A DNA stretch of 64,000 nt from Shewanella psychrotolerans (GTDB lineage: Bacteria > Pseudomonadota > Gammaproteobacteria > Enterobacterales > Shewanellaceae), in contig NZ_CP080419.1 of the NCBI RefSeq assembly GCF_019457595.1, forward strand, positions 3,286,001-3,350,000, read 5' to 3'. Position 1 is the first letter of the stretch, and every line of letters begins with the position of its first letter. The position numbers and the translations under genes were made by a program. The notes beneath the pieces are model-generated. The model was not told the origin of the DNA. It saw nothing but the letters and a program-made list of their open reading frames with translations, and ran no database searches. Below are positions 28,900-37,781 of the stretch, in pieces.

Positions 28900-29625
28900 T
28901 ACAAAGGATACCGTAGCTGAAAGTAGCCACCTTGAAGTCATAAAGGAATACAGCTAACTCATTAGCAACTTAGCCTTCGGTATCCGAAAGAGTAGTTCGA
29001 TAGTTAATCACTATGATGTTCGATGTACAGCAAAGTAAAAGAGGGGCAAGGCGAGAGTATCAGCCTTAACAGGTTATCCACTAACCGAAGGAAATTAGCT
29101 AATGAGCTAGCGATGTCGTCACCCCTTGTTATACTGATAGTAAGCAGCAAGATTAACATTAGTCAAACAATGCAAAGGAGAACGCTGACACTTAAATTCG
29201 ATTTTGCGATACATACAAAAACGACGACTAAAACAGCCTAAAGGTTGCGTGATGAACCAAGAGGATATTAGCTAACAAGCTTACCCAATATAGTCGTCTC
29301 TTTATTGATAGTGGAACCTATTTCACAGTTTACAAGTGAATATAAATGGTTCTCAGATACGATGAGGAGAGAGTAAAATTTGAGTGATAGGCAATTGAGT
29401 TTTTGAAGGTGACTAATTAAAGCCAAGCAAGGTGAATAACATACTTGCAAAGGAACATAGCTAATGTCATAGCATGGTCGCCTGTTTGGTAACTGACCCC
29501 TGACATGTTAACTGTACAGATCCACTGATTCAGGTTCTTAGTGTTTTATCGGGAGGGTATCTTAGATTTGAAAGTGTTATCCTTGCTCCAACTAAGCGCA
29601 TCATTTAGGTGCGCTTTTTCATGTT
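28900..29625 (+). ncRNA. candidate structured non-coding RNA between raiA and pheL
   Basis: About 725 bases with no credible ORF, ending in a rho-independent terminator on the plus strand. AAAGGA-like motifs recur at about 28903, 28942, 29087, 29174, 29260, 29362 and 29450. Most are followed by a small AGCTAA-containing hairpin (for example GCTAA-CTCA-TTAGC at 28953, TAGCT-AATG-AGCTA at 29097). Several are preceded by another hairpin (GGTTA..TAACC at 29073, GGTT..AACC near 29243, GCAAG..CTTGC at 29427). GGATACCG (28906-28913) can pair with CGGTATCC (28978-28985). The overlapping CCTTCGGT (28974-28981) can instead pair with ACCGAAGG (29084-29091), extended by a 13-of-14 helix between 28953-28966 and 29098-29111. 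It could be a separate sRNA or a long raiA 3' UTR. Repeated single-stranded AnGGA recalls CsrA/RsmA-binding RNAs, but the motifs are sparser than in CsrB. Confidence 0.5.
29594..29620 (+). terminator. terminator closing the raiA/ncRNA unit
   Basis: AAGCGCA and TGCGCTT enclose TCATTTAGG and are followed by a T-run (TTTTTC, then a second TTTTTT). It functions in the plus direction only. Confidence 0.85.
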
Positions 29626-29666
29626 TTTTAATAAGCAGATAAATTCTCATATTGAATAACTTTTCA

Positions 29667-29694
29667 TTGACACTCACTAGCCTAGTGATCTAAT
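29667..29694 (+). promoter_or_regulatory. pheL-pheA promoter with palindromic spacer
   Basis: Perfect -35 TTGACA (29667-29672), 16-base spacer and -10 TCTAAT (29689-29694). The spacer contains the 15-base perfect palindrome TCACTAGCCTAGTGA (29674-29688), exactly between the two boxes. This is the place for a steric repressor operator. The start of transcription would fall near the pheL ATG, giving a very short leader. Confidence 0.65.
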
Positions 29695-29703
29695 TTGAAT
29701 GCT

Positions 29704-29757
29704 ATGAAAAATTCAAGCAACGCAGTTTTTACTTTCTTTTTTATTCCACCCTTCTAG
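29704..29757 (+). CDS. pheL: phe operon leader peptide
   Basis: 17-residue peptide MKNSSNAVFTFFFIPPF followed by TAG. Five of the last ten residues are Phe, including three in a row, as in E. coli PheL ([15 protein letters not shown]). The stop codon abuts GGGAGGC, the left arm of the antiterminator pairing. It senses phenylalanyl-tRNA supply for pheA. Too short for automatic calling; confident because of composition, position and the attenuator that follows. Confidence 0.93.
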   Translation: MKNSSNAVFTFFFIPPF

Positions 29758-29831
29758 GGAGGCGGAATTTCGGTGTAAAAACGAAAGTGAAAATTCCAAA
29801 GCCTCCCATAAGGGGGGCTTTTTATTTTATA
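29757..29831 (+). terminator. pheA attenuator with competing antiterminator
   Basis: The terminator hairpin is AAAGCCTCCC with GGGGGGCTTT around ATAA, then TTATTTT (29798-29831). The competing pairing is GGGAGGC..GGAATTT (29757-29770) with AAATTCC..GCCTCCC (29790-29806), mutually exclusive with the terminator because it uses the same GCCTCCC. This is the classical leader-peptide attenuation architecture. Confidence 0.9.
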
Positions 29832-29866
29832 AAAATCAAAAATATAGTTCAATTATAGAGGAACGC

Positions 29867-31843
29867 ATGACCAAACCACATCCCCTAAATCAAACACGGG
29901 AGCAGATCACCGCACTCGACAATGAACTATTGGCATTACTCGCTAAACGTCGTGATTTGAGCCTAGATGTTGCACGAAGCAAAGAGGTGGACATTCGCCC
30001 AATTCGTGATACTCAACGAGAAAAAGAGCTATTAGCTAGATTGGTAAAGCAAGGACGTGAACAAGGGTTAGATGCACATTATGTCCTCTCGCTCTATCAA
30101 AATATTATCGAAGATTCAGTACTAAACCAACAAGCCTATCTGCAAAGCAGAGCGAATCCTGACTTACAAAAACAGCAATATAACATTGCCTATCTCGGTG
30201 CCCGAGGCTCTTATTCCTATCTAGCCGCGACACGTTATTGTGAACGACGCCAAGTTGATATGCAGGATTTAGGTTGTAAAAGCTTCGATGAGATAGTCCA
30301 AGCCGTTGAATCAGGGCACGCAGATTATGGTTTTCTACCTATCGAAAACACCTCATCAGGATCGATAAATGAAGTTTATGATGTTCTCCAACACACGAGT
30401 CTAGCAATCGTCGGAGAAACAACCATTGAAGTCGGGCACTGCTTACTTGGACATTCAGGAGCTCAACTCAAGCAAATAAAAACCGTTTACGCTCATCCAC
30501 AGCCCATTAGTCAGTGCAGTCGATTCTTAAGCCAACACCCAGACTTAAAGTTAGAATATTGCTCTAGCAGTGCTGAAGCGATGGAAAGAGTACTAGATAG
30601 CAATGATCTAACCGTCGCTGCTATTGGCAGTGCAGAAGGCGGAGCGCTATACCAGCTCGAAGCGATAGAGAAAGAACTAGCAAACCAAAAAGTCAATCAG
30701 AGCCGTTTTATCGTTGTCGCTCGTAAGGCAATTGCGGTGCCTGAGCAGCTGCCTGCAAAATCTACCCTAATTATGGCCACGGGCCAAAAACCAGGCGCCT
30801 TAGTAGAAGCGTTGTTAATTCTCAAAGCTCATAACCTTAACATGAGTAAATTAGAGTCTAGACCAATCCCTGGAACACCATGGGAAGAGATGTTCTACCT
30901 AGATCTCGACGCAAACCTTTCCAGCGAAGCGATGCAAAAAGCGCTAAAAGAGCTAGAGCGCATTACGCGTTTTATCAAAGTGCTTGGATGCTATCCCTGT
31001 GAAACAGTCAATCCTACACAGCTAAGCAATAGTCAGCTGATGATTGAACCAAGTACCAGCAGAGCCCCAGAGCTGAACACTAAGCAAAATAACGAAACTC
31101 ATCCTCGCGCTAGCTTGAGGCAAAAAAATCAGTTAACCCAAGTAAAACATGGACGACTAAGCGTCGGTGATGGCCAATTTGGCGCCTTAGCTCAAATTGA
31201 ACTAAACACAGATATCCAAACCTATGGTCAAACAGCAAAGCAGATCAAAGAAGCGGGTTTTCAAGCCGTTGTGATAACAGGTTTAAACAATGCTCAGCAT
31301 CCTAATCAATTACTCGATGAGATGAAGCGTGCACTGCACCAGTTCGACCTAAGCTGTGTGGTTGAGGTTGAGTATGAAACAGAGTTAAAACTGGCAACAG
31401 ATCATGGTGACTTACTACTTATATGTGGTAAACAGATGCACAACAGACCACTACTGAAAAAAGTAGGTTCACTGCATATTCCCGTCATACTCGAGCGCAA
31501 CACTATGGCCAGTATCGATGAACTTCTCGATGCAGCCGAACTCATCCTCTCCAAAGGGAATCAACAAGTGATCCTTTGTGAAGCAGGCGTAAGAACCTTT
31601 AACGAGACATTAAAACCTACACTGGACTTAGCTGGATTAGTTAATATCAAATCACTCAGCCATCTCCCGATTATCGTCAATACCAGTTACGCCTGCAATG
31701 CTACCGATGCGCCCGTTCAAGCCGCTGCAGCAAAACAGCTTAATGCAGATGGATTGATCATCTCTTTAATGGACGAATCCACTCTCTTAGATGAACAACT
31801 ATTAACTGCGAGTCGATGTTTAGGCGAAATATATCGAGCTTAG
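29867..31843 (+). CDS. pheA: chorismate mutase/prephenate dehydratase with C-terminal DAHP-synthase-like domain
   Basis: 658 residues, against about 386 for E. coli PheA. Chorismate mutase spans 1-95, beginning TREQITALDNELLALLAKRR. Prephenate dehydratase spans about 105-285, with AYLGARGSYSYLAA, PIENTSSGSINEVYD and QSRFIVVAR in place of the usual TRF. The ACT domain (about 297-375) carries the Phe-binding GALVEALLILK and ESRPIPG. A polar linker (376-425) leads to about 230 residues resembling type I-beta DAHP synthase (LLKKVGSLHIPVIL, ELLDAAELILSKGNQQVILCEAG, HLPIIVNTSYA). The key residues of that enzyme appear lost: LLKR is ILER, DPSH is NTSY, and the AGPC and KPRTSP motifs are absent. So this domain is probably non-catalytic. 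Made under pheL attenuation; GAGGAACGC precedes the ATG. Confidence 0.93.
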   Translation: MTKPHPLNQTREQITALDNELLALLAKRRDLSLDVARSKEVDIRPIRDTQREKELLARLVKQGREQGLDAHYVLSLYQNIIEDSVLNQQAYLQSRANPDLQKQQYNIAYLGARGSYSYLAATRYCERRQVDMQDLGCKSFDEIVQAVESGHADYGFLPIENTSSGSINEVYDVLQHTSLAIVGETTIEVGHCLLGHSGAQLKQIKTVYAHPQPISQCSRFLSQHPDLKLEYCSSSAEAMERVLDSNDLTVAAIGSAEGGALYQLEAIEKELANQKVNQSRFIVVARKAIAVPEQLPAKSTLIMATGQKPGALVEALLILKAHNLNMSKLESRPIPGTPWEEMFYLDLDANLSSEAMQKALKELERITRFIKVLGCYPCETVNPTQLSNSQLMIEPSTSRAPELNTKQNNETHPRASLRQKNQLTQVKHGRLSVGDGQFGALAQIELNTDIQTYGQTAKQIKEAGFQAVVITGLNNAQHPNQLLDEMKRALHQFDLSCVVEVEYETELKLATDHGDLLLICGKQMHNRPLLKKVGSLHIPVILERNTMASIDELLDAAELILSKGNQQVILCEAGVRTFNETLKPTLDLAGLVNIKSLSHLPIIVNTSYACNATDAPVQAAAAKQLNADGLIISLMDESTLLDEQLLTASRCLGEIYRA

Positions 31844-31868
31844 CAGCAATTGAGTGGGCAATAGAACC

Positions 31869-31896
31869 AGAAAAGAGGACATATGTCCTCTTTTCT
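31869..31896 (+). terminator. terminator of pheA
   Basis: A 14-bp perfect palindromic hairpin (AGAAAAGAGGACAT and complement) with a T-rich right arm, 25 bases after the stop. It can act in both directions. Confidence 0.85.
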
Positions 31897-31943
31897 GTCT
31901 TAGTGTAATACACGAATAATACCCAATATAAACCACACTAGGA

Positions 31944-32279
31944 TTAAATAGGCTGACCGTCAACCAACGCCATCCAACCTTTTATCGTACGGTGGCAAAA
32001 CCAAAATAATGATAAGACAACAAGGGTAATGGCTAACCATGTTTGAGACACAATGTAGGCTAATACAAGTAAAGAAAGCATGGTCACTATCGACCATCTT
32101 TGCCAACGAATATGGGAATAAAGCAGCTGACTCATCTTGTGACTTTTCTGAGAGCAATTGATCACTAACCCCAAAATAGGTGGCAATAAAAACAGCGGGA
32201 AAGCCAACATCAAACCATAAAGCAGATGACCAAGACTATGATCATCAAGGGCAATGCGCGAAGACGTTGTCGATATCAT
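31944..32279 (-). CDS. uncharacterised DUF4870-like membrane protein
   Basis: 111 residues, not firmly recognised. It has three hydrophobic helices (about 18-42, 62-80 and 82-97). A central SHIRWQRWS motif and a C-terminal RTIKGWMALVDGQPI are the parts that recall the small DUF4870-type integral membrane proteins. Same strand as hcr-hcp, 171 bases downstream of hcr; co-transcription is possible. Function unknown. Confidence 0.7.
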   Translation of the reverse strand: MISTTSSRIALDDHSLGHLLYGLMLAFPLFLLPPILGLVINCSQKSHKMSQLLYSHIRWQRWSIVTMLSLLVLAYIVSQTWLAITLVVLSLFWFCHRTIKGWMALVDGQPI

Positions 32280-32450
32280 AAGCTGGTCACTCCAAAGCTG
32301 ACAAACTAGGTTTATAAAAAATTTGGGTTGCTATAATAACCATACTTTGTCAGACCTATTTGCGCAAATTTGTCACACAGGAAAAGACGCTCTTATTCAT
32401 CTAACCGCGCATTCCCCTCCTTGTTTCTAGTTTTACGTTAATGCACAAAA

Positions 32451-33503
32451 TTAACTTAATGCTATGTTTACGTTAGACTTAATTTTGGTTGAACAAGCTA
32501 AAATGTATCCACTCGCAATATCTTCAGCGGTTAGTGTCATCTGGCTACTCGACTCAGTTTCACCACTAACAACCTTACATTTACACGCCCCGCACACACC
32601 TGAACGACACGCTGCAATAATGGGTAAGCCTTCGGCTTCAATCCCTTCAAGTACGGTTTGATCTGCGAACAACGGTGTCTTAACATCGCCTATATGCAAC
32701 ATAAATGGGGCTGAGGCTGTGGTAGGAGTTAGCTGCGAAATCATCATAGGAGCATCACCAAAACTCTCTTGATGATAGCGAGTCATATCGAAACCTGCTT
32801 GCTCAAGCATCGTTTTGACCGCCTGCATATAGGGGGCTGGACCGCAGACAAATATGGTTCGCTCTTTGTAATCGGCCACAGCAGATGCTAAAGAGACTAA
32901 CGACAGGCGTCCCTGATAACAGTCCATATCTGCAAGCTCTCCCGTCTCCAAGCAATAATCTAACGAGAAGTGTTCATGGCGTTGCGCTAGCTGCTGTAAA
33001 GCCTGATGGAAAATCAGATCTTGTGGCGATTTAGCACTATGGAAAAAAGCAATATCGCTGCCGATCTGTGTATCGGTCAACCAGCGAGACATAGAATACA
33101 TAGGCGTAATACCGCTACCAGCACTTAAAAAAAGATATTTATCGGCTTCAATATCGACCAAATTAAATGCACCATCAGGCCCTTGAGCGGTAATGCTATG
33201 TCCCGGCTGCAAGTGATCCACTAAATAATTTGATACTACTCCGCCCTCTATGCGCTTTACCGTTACCACGATTGAATAAGGGCGAGATGGCGATGAAGAG
33301 ATGGTATAGCTGCGCGCAACGGCTTTACCATTAATATTAAGCATCAAGGTGATAAATTGGCCTGGCTTAAAGTGAAACTTAACACTCTGTTCGCCCTGAA
33401 AGCGAAAACTAGTGACATCGTGCGTTTCTTGCCAGCGTTCGACACACGTTAAACGTACCTCGCCATGTTGCCAGGTCGCAGAATGATATTGTTGGCTGTT
33501 CAT
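32451..33503 (-). CDS. hcr: NADH oxidoreductase of the hybrid-cluster protein
   Basis: 350 residues. FAD-binding ferredoxin-reductase domain (about 15-115, with ARSYTISSSPSRPYS), NAD-binding domain (about 118-235, with FLSAGSGITPMYSM and FVCGPAPYMQAV). The C-terminal plant-type 2Fe-2S domain shows CRSGVCGACKCKV and a fourth Cys near ILACS. It passes electrons from NADH to Hcp in NO reduction. It lies 61 bases after hcp with a hairpin in the gap. Confidence 0.93.
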   Translation of the reverse strand: MNSQQYHSATWQHGEVRLTCVERWQETHDVTSFRFQGEQSVKFHFKPGQFITLMLNINGKAVARSYTISSSPSRPYSIVVTVKRIEGGVVSNYLVDHLQPGHSITAQGPDGAFNLVDIEADKYLFLSAGSGITPMYSMSRWLTDTQIGSDIAFFHSAKSPQDLIFHQALQQLAQRHEHFSLDYCLETGELADMDCYQGRLSLVSLASAVADYKERTIFVCGPAPYMQAVKTMLEQAGFDMTRYHQESFGDAPMMISQLTPTTASAPFMLHIGDVKTPLFADQTVLEGIEAEGLPIIAACRSGVCGACKCKVVSGETESSSQMTLTAEDIASGYILACSTKIKSNVNIALS

Positions 33504-33530
33504 AGAGTGATTTACCCAGACAAAAGAGAA

Positions 33531-33554
33531 CGCCTATGACATTAGTCATAGGCG
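33531..33554 (-). other. perfect hairpin between hcp and hcr
   Basis: CGCCTATGAC-ATTA-GTCATAGGCG: a 10-bp perfect stem with a tetraloop between the two genes. In the minus direction it is followed by TTCTCTTTTG, a poor T-run. It could be a partial terminator setting a higher hcp:hcr ratio, or a 3'-end stabiliser. Confidence 0.75.
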
Positions 33555-33564
33555 CTTAGAGGAG

Positions 33565-35229
33565 TTATGCAACGCTTAGGATATCGTTAAGATCAGCTTC
33601 GACGGTTGTTGTGGTGCGCAGACCAAACTTGTCTTCCAAAATCTTAGCCAGATTTTCAGTTAAGAAAGCGGGCGCTGTCGGGCCTGTGCGAATATTCTTC
33701 ACGCCCAATGATAACAAGGTCAAGAGGATCACAATTGCCTTTTGCTCAAACCATGACAAGACTAAGCTCAATGGCAGTTCGTTGATCTCACACTCAAACA
33801 CCTCTGACAGTGCAATGGCTAACTGAATAGCAGAGTACGCATCGTTACATTGACCAATATCCAATAAACGCGGAATACCATTAATATCGCCAAATGCAAG
33901 CTTGTTAAACTTGTACTTACCACAACCCAACGTCATGATAATTGAGTCTTTTGGCGCTGCGGTTGCGATATCGGTAAAGTAGCTACGCTCAGACTTATCC
34001 CCGTCACAACCACCCACAAGGAAGAAATGTTTAATCGAACCATTCTTCACATTTTCAACCACGGCAGGAGCAGCAGCCATTAACGCATTTCGAGCAAAAC
34101 CTATGGTGATAAGATGGGGGATCTCATCATAGATAAAGCCTTCTAGCGATAGTGCTTTATCGATCACCGCAGAGAAATCATCACCAACAATATGGGTTAC
34201 ACCTGGCCAGCCAACGATGCTGCGGGTGTAAATACGGTCAGAGTAATCGCCTACGTTTGGATCGATAATACAGTTAGAGGTCATCACTACCGCACCAGGG
34301 AAGTTCGCGAACTCTTTCTGTTGATTCTGCCACGCACTGCCGTAGTTACCGACGAGGTGTGGATACTTTTTAAAGGCGGGGTAAGCCAGCGCTGGCAACA
34401 TCTCTCCATGGGTAAAGACATTGATGCCCTTGCCTTGTGTCTGTTCTAAAATCAGCTCTAAGTCTTTCATATCATGGCCAGAGACCAAAATCGCTTTGCC
34501 TTTCACTGCAACAGTGTTGACTTGTGTCGGCTCAGGGTGACCAAAGGACTCTGTCTCGCCGGTATCTAACATCGCCATCACGCGATAGTTCAGCTGACCA
34601 ATCTCCATTGCGGTGGCAAACAGTTTGTCAGCATCTTCTGAATCTGAGCCAAGGAAAGCCATTATTTCATGGAAATTAGCCGCGACATCGCTATCTGTTT
34701 GCTCCAGTACACGCGCATGCTCCATATAAGCTGCCGCGCCTTTTAGGCCATATAAACAAAGTAAACGTAGGCCCATAATATCTTCGTGGACACTGTCTTT
34801 ACCGCGATTAGGTGCCGCTTGAGCGGCTTGAGCAAGCATTTCAGGCTTAGATGTGCCCAATATTAATGATGCGGCAGGAATAAGCGTATCGACCGCTTTG
34901 CCAGTCTCAGCACATGCTGCTTCATAGGCTACTTTTAAGCGGTTGCGATAACCATCAGCCTGATTGACGTAATCGAGTAGGCGTTCGTCATCAAAGTTGA
35001 CGTTTGTTAGTGTGGCGAAAAAGGCTTTAGGAACAAAGGCGTCAATCTCACTATCAACAATATCAAACTCTCTTGCCTTAACGGCATAGGCTGAAACACC
35101 CTGAAGTAAGTAGATCAATAGATCTTGCAGATCTGAAGTATCTGACAACTTACCGCACATACCTTGAGAATAACTACAGCCATTACCCGCTGGGGTTCTA
35201 ATCGTTTGCTCACACTGAATACAAAACAT
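33565..35229 (-). CDS. hcp: hybrid-cluster protein (hydroxylamine/NO reductase)
   Basis: 554 residues. N-terminal cluster cysteines Cys3, Cys6, Cys18 and Cys25 ([10 protein letters not shown] and [10 protein letters not shown]) have the spacing of E. coli Hcp. The hybrid Fe-S-O cluster region includes [51 protein letters not shown] and [10 protein letters not shown]. The class is known as a high-affinity NO reductase and S-nitrosylase under anaerobic nitrosative stress. An NsrR-like palindrome 20-45 bases upstream and an FNR-like site further up fit this role. Confidence 0.96.
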   Translation of the reverse strand: MFCIQCEQTIRTPAGNGCSYSQGMCGKLSDTSDLQDLLIYLLQGVSAYAVKAREFDIVDSEIDAFVPKAFFATLTNVNFDDERLLDYVNQADGYRNRLKVAYEAACAETGKAVDTLIPAASLILGTSKPEMLAQAAQAAPNRGKDSVHEDIMGLRLLCLYGLKGAAAYMEHARVLEQTDSDVAANFHEIMAFLGSDSEDADKLFATAMEIGQLNYRVMAMLDTGETESFGHPEPTQVNTVAVKGKAILVSGHDMKDLELILEQTQGKGINVFTHGEMLPALAYPAFKKYPHLVGNYGSAWQNQQKEFANFPGAVVMTSNCIIDPNVGDYSDRIYTRSIVGWPGVTHIVGDDFSAVIDKALSLEGFIYDEIPHLITIGFARNALMAAAPAVVENVKNGSIKHFFLVGGCDGDKSERSYFTDIATAAPKDSIIMTLGCGKYKFNKLAFGDINGIPRLLDIGQCNDAYSAIQLAIALSEVFECEINELPLSLVLSWFEQKAIVILLTLLSLGVKNIRTGPTAPAFLTENLAKILEDKFGLRTTTTVEADLNDILSVA

Positions 35230-35248
35230 TACAACTACTCCTAGTTTT

Positions 35249-35273
35249 AATCATGCTTTTATTTTGCATGTTT
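35249..35273. promoter_or_regulatory. NsrR-like operator upstream of hcp
   Basis: CATGC-TTTTATTTT-GCATG inverted repeat. The spacing of ATGC and GCAT (9 bases) is exactly that of the NsrR consensus ATGC-ATTTNAAAT-GCAT. It lies just before the hcp ATG, where repressor binding would block initiation. Confidence 0.6.
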
Positions 35274-35336
35274 TGATAAAGTCTACTGCGACTTGGTCAT
35301 CACCAAAAGTGATTTATTGGAGTAATGTGGCAAACT

Positions 35337-35350
35337 ATGAGGCAGATCAA
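35337..35350. promoter_or_regulatory. FNR/EtrA-like site upstream of hcp
   Basis: On the minus strand TTGATCTGCCTCAT matches TTGAT-N4-ATCAA at eight of ten positions. It lies 108-121 bases before the hcp start. The Shewanella FNR homologue EtrA recognises this motif. Moderate support. Confidence 0.4.
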
Positions 35351-35439
35351 ATTAGCAAAGATGCAATTAATGCGGGGTGTTTATACCTACATACAAGGAA
35401 CATAAGGGAAAATGGACAATAACCTACTTTTATTCCATA

Positions 35440-35481
35440 AAAAAACCTGATCTAGATTGTGTGAATCTAAGCTCAGGTTTT
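35440..35481 (-). terminator. terminator of aroF-tyrA
   Basis: A long hairpin: AAAACCTGA and TCAGGTTTT enclose a second stem AATCTA/TAGATT; seven T follow in the minus direction. It lies between the tyrA stop and the hcp promoter. Confidence 0.88.
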
Positions 35482-35523
35482 AGGTTGAAACTCTGCAGCA
35501 ATCATTGTGCTTTTAGGCGATGA

Positions 35524-36681
35524 CTAGCCCGCTTTCATGTCGTTGACCGATTGCAACATAGCGCGACTCTCCCGTTGAAATTGTGGTGCGAAATCACCAA
35601 ACCAATTAGCCACCTCTTCAAACTGATCGATAAACCCTTGGCGATCACCAGACTTTAATAGTTCAAGTGCCTGGGTATAATTCTCCAAATAATCACCGAT
35701 TGCCGTCAAGCTTTCGCGCTGAGCATAGATAATATCGGCATAAAGTTCGGGACTTTGGGCGAAAAGACGCCCTACCATCGCCAGTTCTAACCGATAAATT
35801 GGCGAGCTAAACTGCAATAGGTTATCGATATCTGCGGCTTCACGATAAAGATTAAGTCCATAAACAAATGATGAGAAGTGACGCATCGCCTGTACCAACT
35901 GCATCGCCTTGTCATGCTTTTGCGCATCAGCCTCAACCAATCGAGCGCCCCAAATCTTGATCTGCTCCATCAGCCATTCATATTTATCCTGACCACGACC
36001 ATGGCACACCACAACCACCTGCTTCGCGAGACTGCCAACATCTGGGCCAAACATGGGATGAAGCCCAACCACTGGGCCTCTGTGCGCCGTTAGCATGGCA
36101 TCGAGCGGCTTGGCTTTTATCGAGGTTAAGTCAGCTAAGATGCACGACGCAGGCAATTGACCCAGCTTGTCAGCAATCAACTCACAAGTAATACTGATTG
36201 GCACTGTCACGATAACTAAACCTGCACCATCAAAAATGGAATCAGCGCGCTGCCAATCATCTTTGTCTAGCGACTGAACCTGATAGCCAGATAGTCGTAA
36301 CATTTGGCTAAACAGTCCACCGAGCTTACCTTCACCACCGACAATCACCACATGACCAAGATCAGTTTTAACCTGTTTAAAGCCCACATCCTTCTCATTA
36401 AGGTAAGATTCACGCATTAAACGGCGTAAAATATCTTCGATAAGCTGAGGAGAGACATTCATATTGGCCGCTTCTTCGCGGCGCTTGGCAAGCATGGATG
36501 CTTCACGCTCTGGCGCATAAATCGGCACACCAGCGGCATGCTTTACCGCACCGACCTGACCGACGAGATCGAGGCGTTTACGCAGTAGGTGCAGTAATTG
36601 TTGATCGACATTATCGATATGTCCGCGAAGTTTTTCTAACTCCTCGGTGGTTTTTTCATTCATTTGTTGGCTATCCATCAA
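35524..36681 (-). CDS. tyrA: chorismate mutase/prephenate dehydrogenase (T-protein)
   Basis: 385 residues. AroQ-type chorismate mutase at about 10-95 ([42 protein letters not shown]). Prephenate dehydrogenase at about 105-375 with the NAD-binding [17 protein letters not shown] and the [11 protein letters not shown] motif. It makes 4-hydroxyphenylpyruvate for tyrosine. The start overlaps the aroF stop by 4 bases, so the two are translationally coupled. Confidence 0.95.
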   Translation of the reverse strand: MMDSQQMNEKTTEELEKLRGHIDNVDQQLLHLLRKRLDLVGQVGAVKHAAGVPIYAPEREASMLAKRREEAANMNVSPQLIEDILRRLMRESYLNEKDVGFKQVKTDLGHVVIVGGEGKLGGLFSQMLRLSGYQVQSLDKDDWQRADSIFDGAGLVIVTVPISITCELIADKLGQLPASCILADLTSIKAKPLDAMLTAHRGPVVGLHPMFGPDVGSLAKQVVVVCHGRGQDKYEWLMEQIKIWGARLVEADAQKHDKAMQLVQAMRHFSSFVYGLNLYREAADIDNLLQFSSPIYRLELAMVGRLFAQSPELYADIIYAQRESLTAIGDYLENYTQALELLKSGDRQGFIDQFEEVANWFGDFAPQFQRESRAMLQSVNDMKAG

Positions 36682-37781
36682 GCATTTACTGCCTTGAGCA
36701 TATCAAACCTTGTCGGTAAAACCGAAGTTAATTGTGCCGCACCTTGGCGCAGTAATTGCTCAGTCGTCTGCCAATTAATACAGGCATCCGTAACCGACAC
36801 ACCGTAAGCTAACTCACTCAGCGGCTTATCACTACTTTGATTGCCTTCATTTAGGTGGCTTTCAAGCATAACACCGATAATTGATTGATTACCGTTTTCT
36901 ATCTGATTGAAAACATCTTGGCATACCGCTGGCTGCCTGCTGTGATCTTTAGATGAATTGCCATGGCTGCAGTCAACAATTAGGCGAGCATTGAGTTTGG
37001 CTGCATGCAGTTGAGTTTCACACTCTGCGACACTGGCTGCATCATAATTTGGCGTCTTTCCACCGCGTAAAATGACATGGCCATCTGGATTACCGGCCGT
37101 TTGCAACAATGCCACCTGCCCTTGCTGGTTAATCCCCATAAACCGATGACTACTGGCTGCTGATTCAAGCGCATTGATCGCAACCCCCAGTTTGCCATCT
37201 GTCCCATTTTTAAAACCAACAGGCATAGACAAGCCTGATGCCATCTCTCTATGAGTCTGCGATTCAGTGGTACGAGCACCAATTGCCGACCAAGTGATTA
37301 ATTCAGACAGGTACTGCGGGCTAATAGGATCGAGAGCTTCGGTTCCGACAGGGAGTCCAAGCTCTGCAAGCCAAATCATTAACTCTCGCGCCATACGAAG
37401 TCCTTTTTCGACATCGAATGATTCATCCATATCAGGGTCATTAATCATTCCTTTCCAGCCAACCGTTGTCCGAGGCTTCTCGAAGTAAACGCGCATCAGA
37501 ATGTAAAACTCATCTTGTAACTCATCATGGAGTTTTTTTAATTTGAGTGCATATTCCTTTGCTGACTTGATGTCATGAATCGAACATGGACCGCTGACGA
37601 CCAACACTCGATTATCTCGCTTATGAACAATATCCGAGACTGTCTTTCTCGCATTAAGCACATATTGGTAGGCAGCGTCCGACAAAGGTAGTTGTTGCTT
37701 TAACTCTTCTGGAGTCACCAATACTTGTTCAGAACTAATATGGACATTATTAATTGTGTCTTGCTGCATACCTGTCACCAA
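36678..37781 (-). CDS. aroF: DAHP synthase, type I-alpha (AroF/AroG/AroH family)
   Basis: 367 residues; condenses phosphoenolpyruvate and erythrose 4-phosphate, the first step of the shikimate pathway. Active-site motifs are intact: [10 protein letters not shown] (metal Cys), [41 protein letters not shown] and [13 protein letters not shown] (metal His). It is therefore the functional DAHP synthase of this window, unlike the PheA C-terminal domain. Named aroF from the aroF-tyrA operon context; tyrosine feedback is inferred. Confidence 0.94.
   Translation of the reverse strand: MVTGMQQDTINNVHISSEQVLVTPEELKQQLPLSDAAYQYVLNARKTVSDIVHKRDNRVLVVSGPCSIHDIKSAKEYALKLKKLHDELQDEFYILMRVYFEKPRTTVGWKGMINDPDMDESFDVEKGLRMARELMIWLAELGLPVGTEALDPISPQYLSELITWSAIGARTTESQTHREMASGLSMPVGFKNGTDGKLGVAINALESAASSHRFMGINQQGQVALLQTAGNPDGHVILRGGKTPNYDAASVAECETQLHAAKLNARLIVDCSHGNSSKDHSRQPAVCQDVFNQIENGNQSIIGVMLESHLNEGNQSSDKPLSELAYGVSVTDACINWQTTEQLLRQGAAQLTSVLPTRFDMLKAVNA

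Noticed and set aside
29023..29241. 72-codon ORF inside the raiA-pheL gap
   Set aside because: Poor start context, no family resemblance, and the region shows RNA-like inverted repeats rather than coding character.
28900..29625. Identification of the raiA-pheL RNA as CsrB/CsrC
   Set aside because: Only seven AGGA motifs over 700 bases and none in the typical CAGGATG hairpin loops; the density is well below that of known Csr RNAs.
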